64,000 bases of DNA. Origin: DASZFV01 sp036494575. Its GTDB lineage: Bacteria; Myxococcota_A; Polyangia; Fen-1088. Shown here one piece after another: positions 17,165 to 25,335 of the stretch. The first letter of the stretch is position 1, and each line of letters starts with the position of its first letter. The position numbers and the translations under genes are program-made. The DNA lies in assembly GCA_036494575.1 (NCBI GenBank), contig DASXOE010000090.1, positions 1 to 64,000 of the forward strand. Reading direction: 5' to 3'. Below the pieces are notes generated by a model, which saw only the letters and a list, made by a program, of their open reading frames with translations, did not search any database and was not told the origin of the DNA.

Positions 17165-18946
17165 ATGACTTCTAAGTATCAATTCTTCCTCAACATATTG
17201 TTGGCCGCGGCTCTCACGTCCGGGTGTGGCGGTCTGGGCTCGGGCGCCAAGATCAGCGGCGCGGGTGGTGGCTCGGCGACGGGCGCGGCCGGAGACTCGG
17301 CGACGGGCATGGCTGGGAGCTCCGGCGCGGCCGGGGACTCGGCGACGGGGACGGCTGGGAGCTCTGGCGCGGCCGGAGATTCATCCTCGGCTGGCGCGGG
17401 CGGGAGCTCGGCGACCGGTGCGGGCGGGAGCTCGGCGGCCGGCGCGGGCGGGAGCTCGGCGGCTGGCGCAGCAGGGAGCTCGGCGACGGGCGCAGCCGGG
17501 AGCTCCGCGGTCGGCATCAACGCGGGCGCAGGCCCATGGGGCACGCCGGTGGCCGGTGGTCCCACGGCCTCGGGGACGATGGTGACCGGTACGGTCACTG
17601 TGAATAGAGGCACAACCATCGGAACGGTCGGCAAAGACTTTCTCGGTTTCAGCTTCGAGAAGACCCACCTCACGAACTCGACGCTCAACGGGGCGAACGC
17701 ACCCATGATTGCGCTCTTCAAGCTCATTGGTACGCCCGTGATTCGGATCGGAGCCAACGACGTCGAGCTGTGCTCGTGGGTCCCCGCGAAGCCGTCAGCG
17801 GGCGGAGGCCCACCGTATGGCAAGCAGATCGGCACCGCCATGGTCGACGGGCTGAACGACTTTCTGAACGCCACGGGATCGAGGGTCATCTACGGGCTCA
17901 ACTTCTCCTTGAACAACCCGACCAACGACGCAGCCGAGGCGACCTACGCTCAAATGAAGCTCGGTGCGAACCTCTACGGATTCGAAATTGGCAACGAGCT
18001 CGACAAGTATGGAAGCTGGGCCTCCCAGCGGCAGCAGTACGAGTCAATCGCGACGAGCGTCATCAACGCCGTTCCGACCGCTCGATTGATTGGCCCGGCC
18101 TCCACGGGAGGAGGTGCCACATCGCTCAGCACGCCGTGGGCGCAGAACGAGTCGGCGAAGTTTCCGAACAAGGTCGTGCTGCTGACCCAGCACTACTATC
18201 TCGGCGGAGCCGGCTCGACGACGGCGACGGTGACGGCTCTCCAGACCGTCCAGGGCGACATCCCCACCACCTCGGCGACGATGAACACCGCCGCGACGAG
18301 CAACCACATCCCGGACGGCTACCGTTTCGGCGAGGCCAACAGCTTCTTCAGTCACGGTCAGCCGGGGGTGAGCGACTCGCTCGTCGCCGGCCTCTGGTCG
18401 CTCGACTTGATGTTCGTGATCGCGGGGCACGGCGCCAGCGGCATCAACTTCCATGGCGGCGAGACCGGGATGGACGGCACGAGGCCCTTCTATTACGAGC
18501 CGATCATGGAGAGCAACGGCGTGGTGCAAGCCGTGCAGCCGGTCTACCACGGCATGCTGCTCTTCTATCTGGCCGGACAGGGCCACGTGCTCCAGACGGC
18601 GGTCTCGACGACCAACCCCAACTTCACGGCATACGCGCTCGACTATCAGGCGGATGGATCGACGAGCGTGGTGCTGAACAACAAGAGCGCCACGACCGGG
18701 GTTCAGGTCACAGTTAACGTCGGGACCGCGGTGACCAGCGCGAGCGCGATCTACCTCCTGGGGGATCTCCAGGCGGGGGCACCCATTTCACTGACCGCAT
18801 CAGCTGATTCCGTTACCCTTGCTGGCGCTCGCGTCAGCGCGCAGGGGAAATGGGCGCGCACGGCACCTTTCACCCAGACGACGGCGGGCAACACCGTCTC
18901 CGTATTCGTGCCGCCCGCGAGCGCCGCGCTCGTCCGCGTGAAGTAA
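17165..18946 (+). CDS. GH79-like beta-glucuronidase lipoprotein
   Basis: 593 residues from the ATG at 17165. A signal peptide ends at a lipobox (LTSGC), followed by about 95 residues of Gly/Ala/Ser-rich repeats, a long flexible surface linker. The catalytic part resembles clan GH-A family GH79 (beta-glucuronidase/heparanase): FLGFSFEK, GFEIGNELDKYG with likely acid/base Glu278, and YRFGEANSFFSHG with likely nucleophile Glu390, then GVSDSLVAGLWSLD and GINFHGG. A C-terminal beta-domain completes the protein. GH79 enzymes remove terminal glucuronic acid from polysaccharides or proteoglycans. The position just downstream of udh and the lactone-isomerase-like gene supports uronate release feeding that pathway. 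Sugar specificity is inferred. Confidence 0.78.
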   Translation: MTSKYQFFLNILLAAALTSGCGGLGSGAKISGAGGGSATGAAGDSATGMAGSSGAAGDSATGTAGSSGAAGDSSSAGAGGSSATGAGGSSAAGAGGSSAAGAAGSSATGAAGSSAVGINAGAGPWGTPVAGGPTASGTMVTGTVTVNRGTTIGTVGKDFLGFSFEKTHLTNSTLNGANAPMIALFKLIGTPVIRIGANDVELCSWVPAKPSAGGGPPYGKQIGTAMVDGLNDFLNATGSRVIYGLNFSLNNPTNDAAEATYAQMKLGANLYGFEIGNELDKYGSWASQRQQYESIATSVINAVPTARLIGPASTGGGATSLSTPWAQNESAKFPNKVVLLTQHYYLGGAGSTTATVTALQTVQGDIPTTSATMNTAATSNHIPDGYRFGEANSFFSHGQPGVSDSLVAGLWSLDLMFVIAGHGASGINFHGGETGMDGTRPFYYEPIMESNGVVQAVQPVYHGMLLFYLAGQGHVLQTAVSTTNPNFTAYALDYQADGSTSVVLNNKSATTGVQVTVNVGTAVTSASAIYLLGDLQAGAPISLTASADSVTLAGARVSAQGKWARTAPFTQTTAGNTVSVFVPPASAALVRVK

Positions 18947-18957
18947 GGATCGAGTCG

Positions 18958-19422
18958 ATGAGACGTGCCGTTCTCGGAGCGGTCGGCGGGGCCTGCGCCT
19001 CCCTGGCCCTTGGCCTCGGTTGCACAGCGGCTCCGCCTCCTGCCGCGGACTCGTTCACGGAGCTCTACACGACGGTCATCGCGCAGAGCTGCAGCAGCGC
19101 GTTTTGCCACAACAACGGCGTCGGCATACGGTACAGCGGCCTCGACATGAGCTCACGGGTCGTCGCGTACTGGAACCTCGTCGACCAGCCGCTCGCGGGA
19201 CCGAGCTGCGCGCTCATGGGAACGCGGGTGGTCCCGTTCCAGCCAGAAGTCAGCCTCATGTACGAGAAGGTCAAGGCGACGCCGCCTTGCGGGAGCCAGA
19301 TGCCAGCGAACCCGACCGAGTTGTTGACCAAGGGAAGCGCGGTGTTTTCTGGGACCGCGCTCAATTCAGACCAGGTGCAGCTCATTCACGATTGGATCGC
19401 CGGCGGCGCGCAGAACGATTGA
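18958..19422 (+). CDS. lipoprotein with CX4CH motif, cytochrome-like
   Basis: 154 residues from the ATG at 18958, 11 bp after the GH79 stop, with AAGGA as ribosome site. The signal peptide ends at LGLGC (lipobox). The mature protein contains SCSSAFCHNN, a C-x4-C-H arrangement rather than the canonical CxxCH, then MPANPTELL and a closing DQVQLIHDWIAGGAQN. The closing IxxWIxxGA segment is typical of haem-c-like domains in planctomycete and myxobacterial secreted proteins. The motif is compatible with noncanonical haem attachment or with a disulphide; haem loading is unproven. Confidence 0.68.
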   Translation: MRRAVLGAVGGACASLALGLGCTAAPPPAADSFTELYTTVIAQSCSSAFCHNNGVGIRYSGLDMSSRVVAYWNLVDQPLAGPSCALMGTRVVPFQPEVSLMYEKVKATPPCGSQMPANPTELLTKGSAVFSGTALNSDQVQLIHDWIAGGAQND

Positions 19423-19496
19423 CGGTTTCGCGCGTCCGTGTCGAGCGCGTCGAGCCCAACGGTCCAATGGCGGACGAGTTGAAAGGACTCCGAACC

Positions 19497-21128
19497 ATGT
19501 CTCGAAATTCGCTGGCCATCCTGGTCGCCGGTTCCGTCTTCCTCGTCGTGGCGACGGCTCATGCAAAATCCGACGACAAGCCGCCGGCCGAGTCGGATGA
19601 GCAGTCGGCGGAGCCCGAGGAGCAGCCGGCCCAGTCCGACGAGCAACGGGCCAAAAAGCTCACGCCGCCCATCCCGCTGCCGACCCGGATCGCGGCCACT
19701 CCCGATGCCGTGAACCCATGGTGGGTGCGGCCTCCGCTCGTCGTGACGGCTGGCGCCAACTCGGATTGGAAGCTGACTTTCTATGGCTTCGCCGAAGCCG
19801 ACATGATGCGAGACTCCACGCGGAGCTACAACGACGGATTGAACAACGGCGTCATCGCCCACCAGCAGACGCAGGCGCACGACAACCCGCGCTTGCAATT
19901 CACCATTCGGAACAGCCGCCTCGGCTTCAAATCGGAGGCTCCGCCGGCTGGCGGCATCCGCTCGACCGGCGTTCTCGAGTTCGACTTGTTCGGCAATCAG
20001 CCGAACATCAACAGCGGCGGAGGCTCGTCTGGGCAGCCGCCAGGCCCCGGCGACACCACCGAGGCCGCGTACTTCAACAACGCAGCGCTTCGCGTCCGGC
20101 ACGCTTACGTGAAGTTCGAGGACGCCATCGTCGACGTCTTGGCGGGGCAGACCTACCACCTCCTCGGGTGGCAAAACTACTTCTTCGGGGCTTCATGCGG
20201 GTTCCTCGGACTGCCCAATGAGTTGTTCAATCGAACTGTGCAGCTTCGCCTGAGCCACACCTTCGCGTCGAATCCGATCAACTTGGACATCGCGGCCGCG
20301 GCGTTCAGGCCCGCTCAGCGCGATTCTGGGCTCCCTGATGGCGAAGGCGGTGTTCGCCTGTCCATCAATCACTGGAAGGGGATGACCACGCCGGGCAGCG
20401 GCGGTACGGGGGCGTTGGCCGCCGCCGTCGGTGTGTCGGGCTTGACGCGCTCGTTCAGGGTCGACCCTTACGCCCCGCTCCCGGGGCCGCCCATCCGGCT
20501 CGCGGGCTTCGCCATCGCGGGTGACATCCTCATTCCAGTCATCCCGGTCGCGGACAGCACGGATCGCGGCAACGCTTTGACTCTCACGGGAGAGTTCGTC
20601 ATCGGCACGGGCGATGCCGACCAATACACGGGGATGACCGCCGGCGCGACCATGCCAAACGTGTACCCGTTACCTCCCGACACGCCCGTCAACGCAGCCG
20701 GAGTCGCGGTCCCGCAGCAGGCGAACGGGGCCGCACCCCTCGTCGGCGCGCCCTATACGCCCAACGTCGACCCCGGGCTCGTGGCGTTCGACTCGAGCGG
20801 CTTCCTTCACACCATCAACTGGCAGACGTTGCTCGTGGGTCTGCAGTACTACCTGCCGCCGAGCGGCCGCGTCTTCATCACGGGCAATTATAGCCGGGCC
20901 AAATCGGACAACATCGCGAGTCTCTTTCATCCCGGTTCGTCGAAGCAGCCGTGGGTCAATTCCTTGGGCGTCTTCGAATCCTCGTGGTACGCCGATGGGA
21001 ACCTCTTCATCGATTTAACGCCGTCTGTCCGCTTGGGCCTTTCGTTTCAACGTGTCACGCAGGCACTGGCAGACGGCACGAGCGTTCACAACGATCGTTT
21101 CGAGGCCACCTTCCTCTACTTCCTGTAG
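19497..21128 (+). CDS. outer-membrane beta-barrel protein, porin-like
   Basis: 543 residues from the ATG at 19497 with GAAAGGA upstream. A signal peptide ends at ATAHA, followed by an acidic Glu/Ser/Pro-rich segment of about 35 residues. The rest is rich in alternating beta-strand patterns (LTFYGFAEADMM, LQFTIRNSRLGFKS, LRVRHAYVKFED, VFITGNYSRA) and ends in FEATFLYFL, with the C-terminal aromatic residue expected for BAM-assembled barrels. FYGFAEADMM and AGQTYHLLGWQ recall DcaP/porin-type proteins. It is probably an outer-membrane channel, possibly for products of the GH79 enzyme. Confidence 0.72.
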   Translation: MSRNSLAILVAGSVFLVVATAHAKSDDKPPAESDEQSAEPEEQPAQSDEQRAKKLTPPIPLPTRIAATPDAVNPWWVRPPLVVTAGANSDWKLTFYGFAEADMMRDSTRSYNDGLNNGVIAHQQTQAHDNPRLQFTIRNSRLGFKSEAPPAGGIRSTGVLEFDLFGNQPNINSGGGSSGQPPGPGDTTEAAYFNNAALRVRHAYVKFEDAIVDVLAGQTYHLLGWQNYFFGASCGFLGLPNELFNRTVQLRLSHTFASNPINLDIAAAAFRPAQRDSGLPDGEGGVRLSINHWKGMTTPGSGGTGALAAAVGVSGLTRSFRVDPYAPLPGPPIRLAGFAIAGDILIPVIPVADSTDRGNALTLTGEFVIGTGDADQYTGMTAGATMPNVYPLPPDTPVNAAGVAVPQQANGAAPLVGAPYTPNVDPGLVAFDSSGFLHTINWQTLLVGLQYYLPPSGRVFITGNYSRAKSDNIASLFHPGSSKQPWVNSLGVFESSWYADGNLFIDLTPSVRLGLSFQRVTQALADGTSVHNDRFEATFLYFL

Positions 21129-21159
21129 CCATGCCTCGGACACTCCGAGAGGATGAAGC

Positions 21160-21570
21160 ATGCGAGCACGAATGAAAGTACGATTCATCATGGCCGCCGC
21201 GGCGTTGCTCATTGCGGCCAGCCACCTGGCGTGCTCCGGGAACCCGGATGCGTTTCAACCAATCGCCTACGGCGCCAAGCCGTGGCAGCCCCCTCCAGGC
21301 TGGGATCCTGAGCCGCCCTGCGTGACGGGCTACTACGTCGCCATCGACTCCTGTGCCGACTGCACGGGGATCTCGTATGCGCTTTGCACAGGGAACAGCT
21401 TCACCCAGTGCGTCTGCGGAGGTCCATTCACGCCCGGCGCGACCTGCCCGCAAACGTTCGCTTGCGCGGCCGACGATTTTCCGCCGCAGAACTGGATGGA
21501 GTTCATCGACTACGCGGGCCCCGGCTGGGCCGGTCTCAAATCCGGAGCCCATCCGGGCGACGGCGGCTGA
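21160..21570 (+). CDS. small Cys-rich lipoprotein, hypothetical
   Basis: 136 residues from the ATG at 21160, with GAGAGGA upstream and 31 bp after the barrel gene. The signal peptide ends at a lipobox (HLAC). The mature part is Pro/Trp-rich (KPWQPPPGWDPEPPC) and has eight further cysteines in short spacing (CADCTG, CVCGG). It closes the run of co-directional secreted-protein genes beginning at 17165. No family recognised. Confidence 0.65.
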   Translation: MRARMKVRFIMAAAALLIAASHLACSGNPDAFQPIAYGAKPWQPPPGWDPEPPCVTGYYVAIDSCADCTGISYALCTGNSFTQCVCGGPFTPGATCPQTFACAADDFPPQNWMEFIDYAGPGWAGLKSGAHPGDGG

Positions 21571-21600
21571 GCGCCTTCGTTCAGGCTCCCGGATCCGGCC

Positions 21601-22359
21601 TCACTCGTTGACGACGAGATCGATTGCGCTGCCAGGCGCCGCGGGCGTTCCCTCGGCCGGCGCCTGCTTGAGGACGACGCCCTCGTCGCGGTCGTCGTTC
21701 GAGCCGTGGTGGATGGCGCCCACCTTCAAGCCCGCCGCCTCGATGAGCTTCTTCGCCTTGCCCACGAAGAGCCCGACGACCTTGGGCACTTCCTTTTGCG
21801 CCGGTCCCGTCGACACGACGAGCGCGATCGCCGTCTCTGGCTTCACGGACTGACCCTCGCGCGGATCGGTGCCAATGACGAGCCCGGCGGCGACCGTCGC
21901 GCTCGGCTCGCCCCGGCGCGGGCCCGCGAGGAGCTTGCGGCTGCGCAGCTGCTCGACCGCGTCTTCAGGCCGCGAGCCCGCGACGCCGGGCACGATCGCG
22001 ACGGCGGCGCCACTCGACACGAACGCCTGCACCGAGGCGCCCGTCGCGAGGCGCGAGCCGGGCAGCGGGACCTGGCCGGCTATCTTGCCCGCGGGGATAT
22101 TGGCGTCGGGCCGCTCGGCCTGCAGCGCCAGCAGGAGGCCGCGCGCCTGCAGAAGATCGCGCGCCTGCTCGACGCTGACGCTCGTGATCGACGGCACCTC
22201 GACCTCGCGCGCGCCCCCGTGCAAGAACGGCAGCAGCCCGCGCTGGTCAGCGACCGTCAGCGCCGCGAAGGCCGCCGCCGTCGTGAAAAGCGAAGTGAAG
22301 AACGCCGCGAGCACGGGGTGCCCTCGGCGCGCGGGCCGCGGATCCTCTTCGTCGTACAT
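21601..22359 (-). CDS. PASTA-repeat membrane protein
   Basis: 252 residues. A short basic cytosolic N-terminus is followed by a membrane segment at about residues 15-38. Three PASTA domains follow: VEVPSITSVSVEQARDLL, AIVPGVAGSRPEDAVEQL, and EVPKVVGLFVGKAKKLI, each ending in a V-VS or VVN strand. PASTA domains bind peptidoglycan fragments or act as spacers. There is no kinase or transpeptidase domain, so this is a stand-alone anchored PASTA protein in the periplasm. It converges with the preceding lipoprotein gene. Confidence 0.87.
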   Translation of the reverse strand: MYDEEDPRPARRGHPVLAAFFTSLFTTAAAFAALTVADQRGLLPFLHGGAREVEVPSITSVSVEQARDLLQARGLLLALQAERPDANIPAGKIAGQVPLPGSRLATGASVQAFVSSGAAVAIVPGVAGSRPEDAVEQLRSRKLLAGPRRGEPSATVAAGLVIGTDPREGQSVKPETAIALVVSTGPAQKEVPKVVGLFVGKAKKLIEAAGLKVGAIHHGSNDDRDEGVVLKQAPAEGTPAAPGSAIDLVVNE

Positions 22360-22577
22360 GGCGGCATTGTAGCCCGCGCGCGTCTCCCGAGCGGCCTGAG
22401 CTGTTTCATCGTCACGAAGAGCGCGCCGGCCGCGCTACGCGGAGCGTCGGTTTACGGCCGCGCGTATTTTCTGGTCACTCCCGATCCGCCGACGACGTCG
22501 TGCTCGACACCAAACGCGTCGGTTGTCTGCCGTAGGGCGCGTCGGCGTCCGCGGCAGTCGCGATATCGGTCGCGAGG

Positions 22578-22943
22578 TCAGTCGCAATAGCGACGCACCG
22601 CCTTGAGGAGTCGGTCCAGATCCACCGGTTTTCGCACGAGGCTACCGCCCATCTCGGCGACGACGGCCGGCGCCTCGCGGAAGGCGGAGACGACGATAAC
22701 CGGGATGCGCGCGAGGTCCGGATCGCGCAGCTGCTCGTCTCGGAAGGTCCGTCCGTCCATGATGGGCATCATGAGATCGAGGACGATGACCGCCGGCTCG
22801 AGAGCGCGCGCGACGAGCTTGTCGAGGGCGTCCTTACCGTTCGCCGCGCCCACCGCGGCGTAGCCGTGATCCTTCAAGAAGTCGATGATCCCCTCGCGGA
22901 TCTCGTCGTCGTCGTCGACAATCAGGACCGGGTGCGTGCTCAT
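22578..22943 (-). CDS. orphan single-domain response regulator (CheY-like)
   Basis: 121 residues, a complete receiver domain without output domain. The acidic pocket is DDDD at 10-13, phosphoacceptor Asp56 is in VLDLMMP, Ser86 is in VVSAF, and Lys105 is in VRKPVD. It should be phosphorylated by a histidine kinase not encoded nearby. The 218 bp to the PASTA gene (22360-22577) hold nothing I recognise. Confidence 0.92.
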   Translation of the reverse strand: MSTHPVLIVDDDDEIREGIIDFLKDHGYAAVGAANGKDALDKLVARALEPAVIVLDLMMPIMDGRTFRDEQLRDPDLARIPVIVVSAFREAPAVVAEMGGSLVRKPVDLDRLLKAVRRYCD

Positions 22944-23136
22944 ATCTCCCCTCCGGGGGTGTCGAACGTGAAGACGAGCACGCGCTCCTGCGAGGTGAGG
23001 CGTCTCCCCTGGGAGGTGGACGATGGATCTGCAGCGACGCTTCCCACGCGGAATGAACTGAAATAGTCACTCGCTGGCCCGGAGACAAGGCCCAATGGGG
23101 TTTTTCCCGCTATCCGGTTATGGTCGCGTCCGCGCC

Positions 23137-23706
23137 ATGACGAAGGGTCGGCTCGAGGCATTCACCGACGGTGTCGTCGCCATCATCATCACCATCATGG
23201 TTCTCGAGCTCAAGGTGCCGCGCGGCGCCGACCTCGAGGCCCTACGTCCGCTCCTGCCTACATTCCTGACCTACGCCCTCAGCTTCGTGTTCGTGGGTAT
23301 CTACTGGAACAACCATCATCATCTCTTGCACGCCACCACGCACATCAACGGTGGCGTGTTGTGGGCGAACCTACATCTGCTCTTCTGGCTCTCCTTGACG
23401 CCTTTCGTGACGGGCTGGATGGGCGAGAACCATTTCGCGCCCGCGCCGACGGCCGCCTATGGCTGCGTCCTCCTGCTGTCGTCGGTGGCGTACTACATCC
23501 TCATACGCGCGATCGTGCGCGCCGAGGGGCCGCACTCGAGGGTCTCCGCCGCGGTCGGCACGGACTTCAAGGGCAAGCTCTCAGGTGCGCTCTACGCCAT
23601 CGCCATTCCGCTCGCCCTCGTGCAGCGCTGGCTCGCGCTCGGCATTTACGTCCTGGTTGCCCTGATCTGGCTCGTGCCCGACCGACGCATGGTCGCCGGC
23701 ACGTGA
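23137..23706 (+). CDS. TMEM175/DUF1211-family potassium channel protein
   Basis: 189 residues from the ATG at 23137; the frame stays open a little further up without a better start. The N-terminal RLEAFTDGVVAIIITIMVLEL matches the TMEM175 signature (RxxAFSDGVxAI with TM1). About five or six membrane helices follow, with a HHHLLH segment between helices. Bacterial TMEM175 proteins are tetrameric potassium-selective or weakly selective cation channels of the inner membrane. Confidence 0.85.
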   Translation: MTKGRLEAFTDGVVAIIITIMVLELKVPRGADLEALRPLLPTFLTYALSFVFVGIYWNNHHHLLHATTHINGGVLWANLHLLFWLSLTPFVTGWMGENHFAPAPTAAYGCVLLLSSVAYYILIRAIVRAEGPHSRVSAAVGTDFKGKLSGALYAIAIPLALVQRWLALGIYVLVALIWLVPDRRMVAGT

Positions 23707-23712
23707 GGGATT

Positions 23713-24129
<417 letters not shown>

Positions 24130-24138
24130 GCGCTCAGT

Positions 24139-24462
24139 CTAGCGCCTCGGACGCCACTGGAAACGCACGAGCGCGATCGCGTCTTCGGTCGCGCGCACGC
24201 CTTCGCGCCGCAGGAGATGGGCCTGCAACTCCTCGTGACCGAGGGCGTTCGCGCGCGGGCTGATCTGGCCCTTGGCGTTGACGACGCGGTGCCAGGGGAC
24301 GGAGCTGCCCGGCGGCAAAACGTTGAGCGCGTAGCCGACGAGGCGCGCGTGGCGCGGCAGCCCGGCCAGGCCGGCGACTTGTCCGTAGGTTGCGATGCGT
24401 CCGCGCGGAATGCGCCTCACGACCGCGTAGATGCGGCCGTACGTATCGGTCGCGCCCGGCAC
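24139..24462 (-). CDS. alkyltransferase-like protein (ATL)
   Basis: 107 residues, only the C-terminal DNA-binding domain of O6-alkylguanine-DNA alkyltransferase. The active-site motif PCHRV is replaced by PWHRV (around residue 55), so it cannot accept an alkyl group. ATL proteins bind O6-alkylguanine, flip it and recruit nucleotide excision repair. The helix-turn-helix with GQVAGLAGLPRHARLVGYAL is intact. It starts 3 bp after the SDR stop, in operon. Confidence 0.88.
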   Translation of the reverse strand: MPGATDTYGRIYAVVRRIPRGRIATYGQVAGLAGLPRHARLVGYALNVLPPGSSVPWHRVVNAKGQISPRANALGHEELQAHLLRREGVRATEDAIALVRFQWRPRR

Positions 24463-24465
24463 GCA

Positions 24466-25335
24466 CTACCCGCCGGTCTCGAAGCCCGGGTACAGCGTCA
24501 TGCCGCCGTCAACGTAGATGGTCGCGCCCGTGATGTAGTCGGAGTCGTCGGACGCGAGCCAGACGGCGACGCGGCCGATGTCGGCCGGCTCTCCGATGCG
24601 CTTGTACGGCACCAAGGTCATGAGCGAGTTGTACGCGGCGCGCGTGCTCCAGGCTTCTTCGTTGATGGGCGTCCGCACGGCTCCGGGCGAGATGCTGTTG
24701 ACCCGGATGCGCCAGGGCGCCACCTCCTGCGCGATTGACTTCATCATCATCAGGACGCCGCCCTTCGATGCCGCGTAGTTGACGTGGCCAGCCCATGGGA
24801 TGACGTCGTGGACCGAGCTCATACACAGGATCTTGCCGGCGGCGCACGAGACGCCCTTGCGGATGCCCTGCCGCTTGAATGCGCGCACGGCCTCGCGCGC
24901 GCACAGGAACTGGCCTTTGAGGTTGACGTTCATCACGAGGTCCCAGGCCGCCACCGACAGCTCCTCGAACGGCGCGTCCTTCTGCAGGCCGGCGTTGTTG
25001 ACGACGATGTCGACGGCGCCGAACGTCTCGGCGGCGCGCGCGAACATGGCCTGCACCTCGGCCTCCTGGCTGACGTCGGCCTTGAAGGCGAAGGCGCGCG
25101 CGCCACATGCCTCGACCTCGGCGACCACCTTGGCCGCCTCCTCGGGGCGCGAGACGTAGTTCACGACGACGTCGGCGCCGGCCTGGCCGAGGGCGAGCGC
25201 GACGGCGCGGCCGATTCCCGAGTTCGCGCCCGTGACGACGGCCTTTTGGCCCACGAGGGAGCGCACGACGTGGCACGTCGGCGCGACGGCTTCGGGCAGT
25301 CCCTCTTCGGCGAAGTAATCCTTGCTCTGCTTCAT
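24466..25335 (-). CDS. short-chain dehydrogenase/reductase, glucose 1-dehydrogenase-like
   Basis: 289 residues, ATG overlapping the debranching-enzyme stop (ATGA) and with a strong GGAGGAGA ribosome site. Classical SDR motifs are present: TGANSGIG, NNAG in VVNNAGL, the SSVHD stretch with the catalytic Ser, YAASKGG with YxxxK, then NSISPGAVRTPIN. The N-terminal extension (about 30 residues before the Rossmann fold) and sequence style match glucose 1-dehydrogenase-type SDRs. The partner genes suggest sugar metabolism, but the substrate is not fixed by sequence. Confidence 0.86.
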   Translation of the reverse strand: MKQSKDYFAEEGLPEAVAPTCHVVRSLVGQKAVVTGANSGIGRAVALALGQAGADVVVNYVSRPEEAAKVVAEVEACGARAFAFKADVSQEAEVQAMFARAAETFGAVDIVVNNAGLQKDAPFEELSVAAWDLVMNVNLKGQFLCAREAVRAFKRQGIRKGVSCAAGKILCMSSVHDVIPWAGHVNYAASKGGVLMMMKSIAQEVAPWRIRVNSISPGAVRTPINEEAWSTRAAYNSLMTLVPYKRIGEPADIGRVAVWLASDDSDYITGATIYVDGGMTLYPGFETGG

